NCBI GenBank assembly: GCA_004123355.1
Contig: SCHM01000003.1
Coordinates: 558,001 to 622,000, forward strand
Reading direction: 5' to 3'
Length of the DNA stretch: 64,000 bases
Source: Amphirosellinia nigrospora
Lineage: Eukaryota > Ascomycota > Sordariomycetes > Xylariales > Xylariaceae
Each line of letters starts with the position of its first letter. Position 1 is the stretch's first letter. The position numbers were made by a program, and so were the translations under genes. A model generated the notes under the pieces. That model was not told the DNA's origin. It ran no database searches and saw nothing but the letters and a program-made list of their open reading frames with translations. Of this stretch, positions 11,298-21,930 are shown in pieces.

Positions 11298-12949
11298 TCA
11301 CTGGTCTTTAACCCAGCCAGGTATCTCGTCGTCCGGCCGAGTGAGAACCTCATAGACGGGGGGCCAGCCTGCGCCTACAGCACTGCCTTTCTGCTTCGCA
11401 CCCATAATGGCAAACCGACCCTGGGAATGTGCAAGGTATCCATGAAGAAGGCCTTGCGCACAAAGGGAAGCGACCATGGATTCAACGTGCTCTGCTGTAA
11501 TGGCCATGTTTCCCCATATTAAACCTTCATTCGGCCGAAGGAGCTTGGGGCCGCCAGGGGGTGGCGCGAGCGTTGATACGCCAATTCCGGACCCAGCGCT
11601 TTAGAAACAGCCTTTAGAAACATATTATTTATGTGCGGCTGTCTTCTCTTAGCCGTAGGGTTGGAAGGCAAATACCCTTCCAGCCGTTGTTGGATGTACC
11701 CAGCAGTCACAAGAAGGTGGGACAATTCCAGTGTTGCGGCTTTGCGTGAATCAGCCTCCGTTGGTGCGACATAGGTAAGCAGGAATGTTCGTCGCGAGAG
11801 AGAGCGCCAGAGTAATGGGCGTAGGCGATAAGTAAGAGTAAGCAGCAAACCCTTGCGGAATAGCCAGTCCTCGTGTGACTCGAGAGCTTGCTGGAAAAAG
11901 AGATAGTTTCCCGTACGAATGGCTAGAGCGAATTGTGAGAAGATTGGCGCCATCGGTTGCATCTCTGGCCTTTGCAGAAGAGTCTGAGAAGGGAGACGCC
12001 CGAGCAACATGTTACAAGGTACCAGATGAGTTAGAATTAGCCGGCGATGCTTTTGGAACCTTGGCGGGGTTTCAAGATAAGCCTCTTCAAGACACCGAGA
12101 AGCCCTCGTGAAGTGATTGTTGATGAAATGGAAGCGCCCTAGATAGTACAGGTACGTGACCCTCTGAGCCGCAGGGTAGAACGATAGTGGTGGAGCCTTG
12201 GCGCTGACATTAGTGAAAAGCTGCTTTGCCAAATGAGTCTTGCGGCAGGCGAATAAAAGCTTGAGTGTCAGGTTTGCAAAAATGTACACGCCGACCTTTT
12301 TGCCCTCTGGATGCGCATATCGTTGGCTGGATCGATCTGTAAGACATGTTGTGAATATCTTCTGTATCACTTCTGCTGTCGTGCCAACAATTGAAGTTTG
12401 ATCATCCTCCCCCGTGTCTAACGTATCAAGCTTCTTGGTTAAATCTGGGCGCTTGTTCAAGGTCATCGACAGCTTGGATAAGGAGCCGCATAACGAGATG
12501 CTCGTCTGGAGCATAATAGTCCCGTAGGTCGGGTGGTTCAGCGCTGTGGTGCAGGAGCTGACGGCATGCTCGTTAGTATATAATTGAATTGTTGACACGA
12601 GGGCCAGAGAAACCACGTACTTGGTCAAGCCCATGAGCAACTGGTGTGCGCCGAGCAGGTCGTCGAAGTTGACATCTCGCCAATATTCGAAGTAGTCTTT
12701 GACGAAGGCGATGAATCCAGGCCATGCAGTGCCCTGGTCTTCGGGAAGATCATCCTCCTCTGGCAAGCACTTCTCAATGAGCTTTGCTACGGCATTCGAA
12801 TCTCGATAGCCCGTCTTGAGTTCTGCGGCGAGGTCGAGATACTGTTGGGGTAAAGGGGGTTCAACACGAAGCCAGTCGCGGAGGCCAATGCCGTTGCGGG
12901 CTTTCAGAAAGCCCCGAATGCTAGTCAGAAACTGAATAGCTAAAGACAT
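11298..12949 (-). CDS. csn12: PCI-domain protein, CSN12/Thp1/PCID2 family
   Basis: Proteins of this family join PCI-type complexes (COP9 signalosome-associated Csn12, or Thp1 of the TREX-2 mRNA export complex). The N-terminal GLRDWLRVEPPLPQQY and GTAWPGF blocks, TCLTDRS, EGKKVGVY.FANL, CRKTHLAKQ, FYPAAQRVTYLYYLGR and LLWRSLSRR are typical of the fungal homologues. A 63-nt intron (12620-12558; GTACGT donor, ACTAAC branch site, CAG acceptor) is in frame and stop-free, so it reads as if coding. One G is missing near 11524; restoring it joins the main frame to the C-terminal winged-helix part (EHVESMVASLCAQGLLHGYLAHS). I chose the Met at 12949 because homologues begin just before the RGFLKARNG block; the frame stays open upstream to a Met at 13216. 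Confidence 0.85.
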
Positions 12950-13588
12950 GGCGTATAATTGCAGAGAAGAGTCCTCGCTATCGCCAAGGTCGGCGCATGC
13001 TGTGGTGTAGACGGACGTCCTAGTATACCGGTCGTCGGTTTCGTAGCAAGGCGTTATTGAGATTGGTTCGAGGGTTGTCGCCAGGCCAGCCGGCACGTTA
13101 GTTTCTATGCATTCTTCTTTAATAGGGTGTGGTGGTTGAAGCGGGTTAGCACCTAAATAATCAATATTGGGTCGCAAAAGGCGTTGAGAGTTTTTGACAA
13201 TGGAGTGAATGAGCATGCGTAGGTACTTAGTAAACAGCCTGTGCAGAAGTTCCCCACTTGGACCCAGCCTCGAATGGGACAGGGTAGGTACCTAGGTACT
13301 GTATGCAGCTAAATAGCTTTGAGGTCACACATGCAATAATATGAGTTGGAGTGACATCATGCATGTGCCCAATTATCACATGCATAACAAGGACCTACCT
13401 AACTACCTATCCATGAGGTAGAGTTTCTTAACTCAATGTCAATACCTATTCCGAACGATGAGGTACCTACCTAGTAGGTGTGCCTCTAGGTAGGCTTACC
13501 AGTGTTTCTAGCTACAAGACATACAGTAGTGATTGATGAGATGCTCAAAGATGCAATGTTGTCGTTGATAATATACACAGATTTGGTT
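12950..13588. other. Intergenic with GGTAGGTACC-type repeats
   Basis: Between the CSN12-like and thiolase genes. It contains two clusters of AGGTAGGTACCTAGGTAC-type sequence at about 13282-13300 and 13461-13500, part of a motif dispersed through the window. The 12950-13216 part could instead be an N-terminal extension of the CSN12-like frame. Confidence 0.5.
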
Positions 13589-15005
13589 TCAGACTTTCTC
13601 GATACGCTGTACAACCATGGCTGTTGCGGCCCCGCCGCCGTTGCAGATAGCAGCGACTCCGTATTCACCAGGCTTAAGTTGATGAAGTAATGTGGTCAGA
13701 ATCCGAGATCCCGAGCTGCCTAGAGCATGACCTAGGGATACGGCACCGCCTAGTGGATTCACTCGAGCAGTTTCCAGACCCAAAATCTGCCAGATGCTAT
13801 TAATTATCGTGTCCTAAACGCGGCGTTATAAGACGAGTGGAAACATACCTGTTCGTTGGCCAAGACGACAGCTGCAAATGCTTCATTGAATTCCCAAATA
13901 GCCACCTGGTCTTTGGTTATTCCAGCGCGTTCGAGCGCAAGAGGGACGGCTTTAGCTGGAGCTACAGGAAAGTCGATAGGGTTTACGGCAGCGTCTGCTG
14001 AACTGCATATTCGGGCTAATACCCTCGAACCCGACCCAAATTCTTGGGCAACTGACTTGTTGCCGAGCACCAAGGCGCTAGCGCCATCGTTGAGTGATGA
14101 TGCGTTAGCTGCTGTAATAGTGCCTGTCCCATCGCTATTAAATATTGGCTTGAGAGTCGGTACACGCTCTAGTTTGAAGTGCATATATCCCTCATCGGTA
14201 TCGACGATCACGTTCCCATTCCTGGTGAGGACAGTAACGGGCGCGATCTCTTCGGCGAAAACCTTGTCCTTCCAAGCAGCTTGCGCACGCTGGTATGATC
14301 GAATCGCGTATGCGTCTTGCATTTCGCGGGTAATGTTGTGTGTCTTAGCAGTCGATTCGGCGCACATTGCCATGTGAATTTTATCGTAGGCATCAGTGAG
14401 ACCATCTTTCAGTAGACCATCCTCCATCTTGCTGTGGCCGAAAGCGGGCAAACCACTTGCTCTGGGTATGTAATACGGGACTTGGGACATATTTTCCATG
14501 CCGCCAGCTATTTGCGCCTCACTCAGGCCGAGTTGGATATTCTGGGCTGCGAAGACGACCGCTTTCAAGCCAGAGGCGCAAACCTTGTTAATTGTAATAG
14601 CCTCGACGCTGCTGGGCAGCCCAGCGGCTATGGAGGCTTGTCTAGCTGGCGATTGGCCAACTGACGCCTGCAGCACATTTCCCATATAAACATCGGTAAT
14701 CTTGTCGACAGGTACTTTGGATTTCTCGAGGGCTGACTTTATGGCAATAGAGCCAAGTTTTGGTGCCGATACGGAGAGAAATGCGCCGTTGAAACTAATA
14801 GCGACGGGCTTGTTAACCCTGACATGACAAAAACAGCGACTGTTGTTCCGAGTGCTTACTTTACCGGTAGGTGTTCTAGAAGCACTCAAATATAAGCATC
14901 TTGAATCTCCTGTCGAAGTGCACTTTGCACCGAGAAATAACGAGCAAGAGTATGCCGAGGTCTGACATGCAAAGCGGCCCGGGAGAGCCTGGCTGTTTGC
15001 AACAT
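13589..15005 (-). CDS. erg10: Acetyl-CoA C-acetyltransferase, mitochondrial (thiolase)
   Basis: Condenses or cleaves acetoacetyl-CoA / two acetyl-CoA. Exons fit at 15005-14860, 14794-13849 and 13786-13589, giving 429 aa. The thiolase landmarks are all visible: nucleophilic Cys in [40 protein letters not shown] and the second catalytic Cys in [13 protein letters not shown]. Reading upstream of the [10 protein letters not shown]-like block reveals a start at 15005 with an Arg- and Ala-rich, acid-free leader ([18 protein letters not shown]...), a good mitochondrial presequence. Two single-base problems affect the 5' part: one T missing near 14889-14892 and one surplus T at the exon 2 border. It lies divergent from RAD6. 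The erg10 symbol follows the family; the mitochondrial paralogue is an inference from the leader. Confidence 0.88.
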
Positions 15006-15585
15006 CGTGTTGGCAACGTCGGGTGTGTCCTAAATAGAGTGGGAGCGAGCTATATAGTGAAAAGAATTAAGACCAAACAGGAATCAAAACAAATGTTCGC
15101 CCCGAGAAAATTACACATAGCTGTGTTTAAAGACAGTACCTAGGTAGAGCTCGGCTTGTGACGGGACTGGAGGTGGATCACAGGTAAGATACCCGATTCC
15201 CCGCTCACCCCCACATTTGAATGTACCTACTTACCTAGGTAGGTACCTTAGCACTAGCAATGACTCTTTATAGGTTAGGTAGTGTGCACATGCAGACATT
15301 ACCTATCTGTATTACCTGTATAACCTATGTGGGTCCGATATCTAGCCCGGCCGTGGTCGCCGTCCGTTCGTCTTCTACAACACATGTCGCTTTCATCACG
15401 CATACAAACATACCATCATCTTCTACTGCGCCTGAAATATCGGCATATCAGTTCAGTCCATCATCCCTCGACGATTTACGTTCCTTGAGATTTCGCAACG
15501 CCAGTTTCATCCAAGAGCCTAAGGCTTCCCCCTCTTCTTTGCTTTATCGACACTTGGTTCTGGCAATCAAGCCCGTTTAGTCACC
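15006..15585. promoter_or_regulatory. Divergent promoter region between thiolase and RAD6
   Basis: About 580 bp separate two divergently transcribed genes. The segment contains CTTACCTAGGTAGGTACC at about 15230-15248 and a CT-rich stretch just before the RAD6 start. Shared regulation is inferred only from the head-to-head arrangement. Confidence 0.4.
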
Positions 15586-16223
15586 ATGTCAACCGCCGCC
15601 CGTCGCCGTTTGATGCGAGACTTCAAGGTATGGCCAGCTACTTTAAGACATCGGTGATATTTCCGGCACTCTTGGCTAATGAGGCTTCACGTCTAGCGGA
15701 TGCAGACAGACCCTCCCGCCGGCGTCTCTGCATCCCCCGTGCCTGACAACGTTATGACCTGGTAAGGACAATGCTTCGAGCTCCAGCTACGCGCGATGGC
15801 CAGAGACTCACCTTTGCGTACAGGAATGCCGTCATTATCGGCCCTGCCGACACCCCGTTCGAGGATGGCACTTTTCGCCTGGTGATGCATTTCGAGGAAC
15901 AGTACCCGAAAAACCCCCGCTGTAAAGTTCATTAGTCAGATGTTCCACCCCAACGTATATGCCACCGGAGAGCTTTGCCTGGACATCCTGCAGAACCGAT
16001 GGAGTCCTACATACGACGTGGCTGCAGTCTTGACCAGCATACAAAGGTACATATAGCCGACGACAATATGCCGCGGGCGATACTGATTGCAGAGTTATAG
16101 TTTATTAAATGATCCAAACACGGGATCGCCGGCGAACGTCGAGGCTTCCAATCTCTATAAGGATACCGGAAAGAATATACCAAACGGGTACGCGAGACGG
16201 TGGAGAAGAGCTGGGAAGATTAA
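15586..16223 (+). CDS. rad6: Ubiquitin-conjugating enzyme E2 RAD6/UBC2
   Basis: The E2 that works with RAD18 (PCNA, post-replication repair) and BRE1 (histone H2B), called mus-8 in Neurospora. Four exons fit: 15586-15627, 15697-15761, 15824-16046 and 16101-16223. The start [17 protein letters not shown], the catalytic Cys in [18 protein letters not shown], and [16 protein letters not shown] are near-invariant RAD6 sequence. Three single bases are missing: an A and a C in the AAAAACCCCC run near 15908-15917, and an A in GATACCGG near 16162. The exons total 453 nt; with three bases back they give exactly 151 aa ending in SWED, the length of filamentous-fungal RAD6 lacking the yeast acidic tail. 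Losing RAD6 should be severely harmful, so these look like sequence errors. Confidence 0.95.
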
Positions 16224-17620
16224 TTACACGCATGCGTTTAGGTTGAACGAAGCACGGCCTAGGAGTGGGAGCTCACTACGAGGAGCTGGCGTTTTGGTAG
16301 GCTGAGGGAGGCATTACACCATGGTAGCAAAAGACGGGCGTCATGGCACGGCCGCACCCACATGCCAATGGCGGGAAAGGACTAGCCACTCGGCCAGTCT
16401 TTTCGTATCAGTATGCGTGCTTGGTGCACGGAGTCTTGCCGGGTTTGTTTACTACCTAATCATATTATGGCTTCGAGGTTCACTTGGCATGGAAGCGGCG
16501 TTTATCGCAAATCATCTCGATCCACTTATTCTCAAGACGACGCTATTCGGTTTACACGATGTATGAATTTCAACGTTGAACGCTCTTTTCATCCGTCTGC
16601 TTCACTTCGCATGAATGGTTGAATAGATTCGCTAGTAAGCTAGTGAAGGTTAGAAGGACATACGCGGATTGGAACTTGCTTATGGAGTAATGGTGGTGCA
16701 TAAATGCGCAATTTCACTACTAAGTACTTCGCATGAAACCAAGACATGGCACTTATAGTGTACAGAGTGGGCCGTGATAGTTGTCTCTTTTCAGACTTCT
16801 TCGACAAGTGCCCTTGCCACATATCCAAATGATATTACTTCCCTCTTCAATGAGTTGTCGTGCATAGTATCCGGTGCCTTAGGCATGTTGGGTTTTACCG
16901 CATGAGAGGTCTCGATGATATGTCGTCCTTAGGTAATAACTTTACCTACAGGTCAGTAAATAGTTGGGTAGGGTATTGTAGTGCCCGCAAGTGGGGTAGA
17001 CGGACTGGAGGGGTCCCAGAACCCCATACCTAACCTAACCTACCTGCTAAGAGGTAGCCACACAGGCCACACAAGTACCTACACACAGGTACCTACAGCA
17101 ACCTATCTAGGGATGCCAGTCTCCAGGCGGCCCTAGGGGGGGTTTACTCAGGCACCATGGATGAAACTGGCCTAAAAAACGGCCATCAACCAACCCTGCC
17201 CTTTTGCCCAGCCAGTCATCTCAGCTTATCACAAGGCATTGATTGTATTGTATTGTATACATACCTACTTGCATACACAGGCTTGCCTCGCACACAAAAC
17301 GCGACTCGAGACTATTGGGGCAGTTTCGGCTACGTCGTCAACCTTGGAGCCTGTGTTATTGCTACCGACCCAACACACTCTTGCTTTGGCCTGTTCGCCG
17401 TCCAGGCGGTCGAACTGTGTCAGAGTCACCATCCGCCATCGCTTCATCGGGCTATGCGTAATATGAGCTAGACTGTCCGCCCGCCCGTCCGTCCGCCTCC
17501 TCTCTCCCACCTCGCAGGTCGCCGGCCGTACTTTGATTGCATATTGCACATCGCACATCGCTCTCGCTCTCGCACAACCTATACTCGCCGCTTGCTGCGC
17601 TCGCCGCGAGTCCACGCGCC
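16224..17620. other. Intergenic, upstream of kinesin
   Basis: No gene recognised. The part at 16920-17115 is rich in ACCTAACCTACC and AGGTACCTAC repeats. The last 150 bp before the kinesin start are strongly pyrimidine-rich, as in many fungal core promoters. Confidence 0.5.
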
Positions 17621-20555
17621 ATGTCGAGCGCAAACAGCATCAAGGTCGTGGCCCGCTTTCGCCCACAGAACAAGATCGAACTCGAATCAGGCGGTGAACC
17701 TATCGTGAGCTTCGATGGCAACGACACCTGTAGCATCAACGTGCGCCTACCCCATCCTGTCCCCCGTCTCCCCGTCTCCCCCTCCCCGGTCCAACGCCCC
17801 CCGTCTTTGCTCGTTCCCTGACTGACTGACTCGTGCTATAGTCGGCCGAGGCCGCCGGTTCTTTCACCTTCGACCGTGTGTTTGATATGAAGGTGAAGCA
17901 GCACCAGATCTTTGATTATTCTATCAAGCCGACTGTGGATGACATCCTCAACGGATACAATGGCACTGTCTTCGCTTACGGCCAGACTGGTGCTGGAAAA
18001 TCTTACACCATGATGGGAACTAGCATAGAAGATGACAACGGCAAGGGAATCACGCCCCGTATCGTCGAACAGATATTCACCAGCATTCTGTCCAGTCCTC
18101 CCACCATCGAATACACCGTCCGAGTTAGCTATATGGAAATTTATATGGAGCGTATCCGTGACCTGCTGGCACCGCAAAACGACAACTTACCGTCCACGAG
18201 GAGAAGAACAGGGGGTGTATGTTAAAGGCCTTTTGGAAATCTATGTCTCGAGCGTGGAAGAGGTCTTTGAAGTTATGAACGGGGTGGCAACGCCCGTGCC
18301 GTCGCTGCAACCAACATGAACCAAGAGTCATCCCGCTCGCATTCCATCTTCGTCATCACCGTCACTCAGAAGAATCTCGAAACGGGATCGATGAAAAGTG
18401 GTCAGCTCTTCCTGGTCGATCTTGCCGGTAGTGAAAAGGTCGGCAAGACTGGCGCAAGTGGCCAGACGCTTGAGGAGGCAAAGAAGATCAATAAGAGCTT
18501 GAGCGCCCTCGGCATGGTTATCAACGCCCTCACAGATGGCAAATCTTCACATGTGCCCTACCGTGACTCCAAGTTAACCAGAATCTTGCAAGAATCATTG
18601 GGAGGCAACAGCAGAACTACCTTGATCATCAACTGCTCGCCGAGTAGTTACAATGATGCCGAGACGCTAAGCACGTTACGATTCGGTATGAGGGCCAAGT
18701 CGATCAAGAACAAAGCAAAGGTCAACGCCGAACTCAGCCCGGCAGAGCTCAAGGCCATGCTGGCAAAGGCCAAGTCCAACATCACAAACTTCGAAAATTA
18801 TATCGCAACACTGGAAGGCGAAGTGCAGCTTTGGCGTGCTGGCGAGTCGGTTCCGAAGGACCGGTGGGTGCCTCCACTGTCTGACGGCGTTCCTATCGCA
18901 AAGACCGATGCCAAAGGTGTGCGGCCATCTACACCGTCGAGGCTGATCCCGGAGAGCCGCTCAGAAACACCTGCCCTGACGGATCGCTCTGGCACTCCCA
19001 GTCTCCCCATGGATAAGGACGAGAGGGAAGAGTTTCTGCGTAGAGAAAACGAACTTCAGGATCAGCTAGCAGAGAGGGAGTCTGCTGTGGCAGCTGCTGA
19101 AAAGTCATTCCAGGAGTCTAAAGATGAATTGACATTCCTTAAGGAGCATGACAGCAAAGTTGGGAAGGAGAATGAGAGGCTAACGACAGAGGTGAACGAG
19201 GCCAAGATGCAACTCGAACGTTTAACATTTGAGAGCAAAGAGGCCCAGATCACTATGGATGCCCTAAAAGAAGCAAATTCCGAACTCACTTCCGAGATAG
19301 ACGACGTCAAGCAGCAACTCCTAGATGTGAAGATGAGTGCGAAGGAGACGAGTGCAGTTCTAGATGAGAAGGAAAGAAAAAAGGCCGAAAAGATGGCGAA
19401 AATGATGGCTGGTTTCGATTTGGGAAGCGACGTGTTTAGTGCTAATGAGCAAGCCATCGCCAAAGCCATAGAACAGGCCGAGGCTTTATACCAGCAAAGT
19501 TATGAGGGGAATCCCATACCCTCGGAGGATTTGCAGGAGCTTAAAGTAAAGCTTGTGGAGACGCAAGGTATCGTTCGGCAAGCCGAGCTCTCCCTCTATA
19601 GTGGTGTTTCCGGTGACGCCGAAGCACGTAGGCGGATAGAACTAGAGAGCCGTCTGGAAACTTTACAACAGGAATATGAGGATCTCCTCGCCCGCAATCT
19701 TGGAGATGCTGACATTGAAGAAGTCAAGGACCGGCTACAGAAGGCATATGCCAATAAGCAAACCACACAGATGGAACTGGTGGATGAGCTCAAGGCCGAT
19801 ATTGCTCAAAAGTCTTCCGAGAATGCCCGAATGAAGACTCTGATCGAAGAATTACAATCTCGCATCAAGTCGGGGACTGTGGCGGCGCCTGGTCTCGCCA
19901 ATGGCAAGACTATCCAACAGCAAATTGCCGAGTTCGACGTTATGAAGAAGAGTCTGATGCGAGACCTACAAAACCGCTGCGAACGCGTCGTTGAGCTCGA
20001 AATTTCTCTAGATGAAACCCGAGAACAGTACAATAATGTTTTGCGATCATCAAACAATCGCGCGCAACAGAAGAAGATGGCGTTCCTTGAGCGCAATCTT
20101 GAGCAGCTAACTCAAGTCCAGCGCCAGCTCGTCGAGCAAAACAGCAGTCTCAAGAAGGAAGTGGCTATCGCCGAGAGGAAACTCATTGCGAGGAATGAAC
20201 GCATCTCGAGCCTGGAATCCTTGTTGCAAGACAGCCAAGACAAATTGGTTGCGGCGAATCATCGGTTTGTTACCCTTATAGCTCGAGGGAACTGACGCAT
20301 GCTAACAAATACTATAGCTTTGACACTCAACTCACAGCCGTTAAGGAGCGCTTGGAAGCAGCCAAGGCAGGCTCCACCCGTGGCTTAAATATGGCATCTG
20401 GCGCCGGTGGCTTCAGCTTTGCCAATGCCGGCAGCCGTATCGCGAAACCGCTTCGAGGAGGCGGCGGCGACGCGCCTGCTCAAGTCCCTACGATCGCAAA
20501 TCTCCAGAACGAAGGCAATGCGGGTAAGAGAAGCAGTTGGTTTTTCCAGAAATAA
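17621..20555 (+). CDS. Kinesin-1 heavy chain (conventional kinesin)
   Basis: The plus-end microtubule motor that carries vesicles to hyphal tips (NKIN/kin-1 type). Exons fit at 17621-17740, 17842-20264 and 20318-20555. The motor domain has the P-loop GQTGAGKS at about residues 87-94, switch [10 protein letters not shown], switch [12 protein letters not shown] and [13 protein letters not shown] hinge and long coiled coils follow, and the tail holds the autoinhibitory IAK motif ([11 protein letters not shown]). Three G residues are missing from short G runs at about 18191, 18211-18215 and 18281-18284, all within the motor. Restoring them gives [22 protein letters not shown], broken otherwise, and 927 aa, matching the Neurospora protein length. 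A homologue pseudogene is very unlikely given this exact fit. Confidence 0.95.
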
Positions 20556-21930
20556 AAGCGATAAGCAATAACCACGCCGAACCCGTGAAACCCCAACGGG
20601 TACCCTGAAATAGACATCGTGTGCTGTTGCAGGGATCTTATGACCTGCTGCTACTCATTTTTTTGGTTGTTTTATCTTAGAATTGACAGCAGGAAGCTTT
20701 TTTTTCTCTCGAATAACAGGCCTATTGGGGAAGAAATGGCGGACCTTCCAACCTGTTGAGAGGAAGATGATGACCAGGCCACTACAAGATCGTGGCTTCA
20801 TTGAGTGAACGTAGAGCAGACAACTATTCGAACAGGACTATGAATGGGTCATGCGATACGCTTCACGGAGTTTTTTTTTTTCTTCCCTGGGATACCACCA
20901 TACAGACAGACATACATCAGGGATAGGGAGTTTGAGTAACTAGATTACGACGAGAACCACGCTGGACGGACACTTCTGAACGGATTGTATGGGTAGAAGA
21001 GTCATATGAGTGAACAGCATGTCAATAGAAAGACACAAATCCTACGGTATCCTGCCAGTTCCTTCTGCTCTTGATATCCTTCGCCACTGCAGAGGTCGTT
21101 TATTGGTAGAGAAAAGTGAAGGGCCGGTGTCTCGAAGTCATCCATCCCCACTAAATCGGCTACCATGGTGTCTATTTGACTATTTTGGGGGTAACGAGAA
21201 CAGAATTGACGTTTCAAAGCGATCAGATGTCAAGGTAGTCAAGTGTCCCTGGGAGAAATTGCTAGGAATATCAACAACGTAGGCAGGGCACATCGTAGTA
21301 ACCTGGTTGAATTGTGGAACTGTCGAGGAAGAATTCAGATGCCTTACTAAAAACAAAGAAGGTAGATGATGTCCAGGCTCGAATGCGAAAGCAGTACCGA
21401 CTGCCTTAGCCACGGCCATCGTCTGTCTCGATTCACCACAATTCAGATGCCCAGGGAAGGGTTAGCAGTACGGCTGTCTGTGCTTCTACATCTCTCAAAC
21501 ACGGCCATTCACAAAGCAGTGCCACTGTCGGCTATTTTCTCTTCTAGTTTTAATATTGAAGATGGAATACGGTAGATAAAAGTCTTGGGGGCATGCTCGA
21601 TTGAGTTTTACCCCTCCAATTTTCAATAGATTTGAAAGAATCAAAGAGTATCTAGGGTATATAGCGATACTACGACAGGAACCGACAGTTTGCGTGTAGT
21701 GGCGTTCCCATGTGTGTACGCAGATGACTCGCCCGTCGTTCATTCGTTTGTCGAACATCCTTCTTGTCGACCGCGTCACAGATCAATGCCTTCCTTCCGC
21801 CCATCTCTCCCTTTCACACAGCATCTCGATTTTCGTCCGGTAAGGAAGAAACGCTGGGAGTGTGTGTGCATAAAAGGTCCTTCGTCTTATCGTGAAGTTG
21901 AGTATATATATTCATCCGCCAACAGCCACC
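20556..21930. other. Intergenic, no gene recognised
   Basis: The 3' flank of kinesin, converging on the zinc-finger gene. It contains T-runs near 20699-20706 and 20871-20881, fitting 3' untranslated sequence. The remaining reading frames are short and unrecognised. Confidence 0.5.

Noticed and set aside
17621-20555. Reading the kinesin, RAD6 and calnexin genes as pseudogenes
   Set aside because: All breaks are single-base run-length changes, the rest of each protein is fully conserved, and the corrected lengths match the families exactly.
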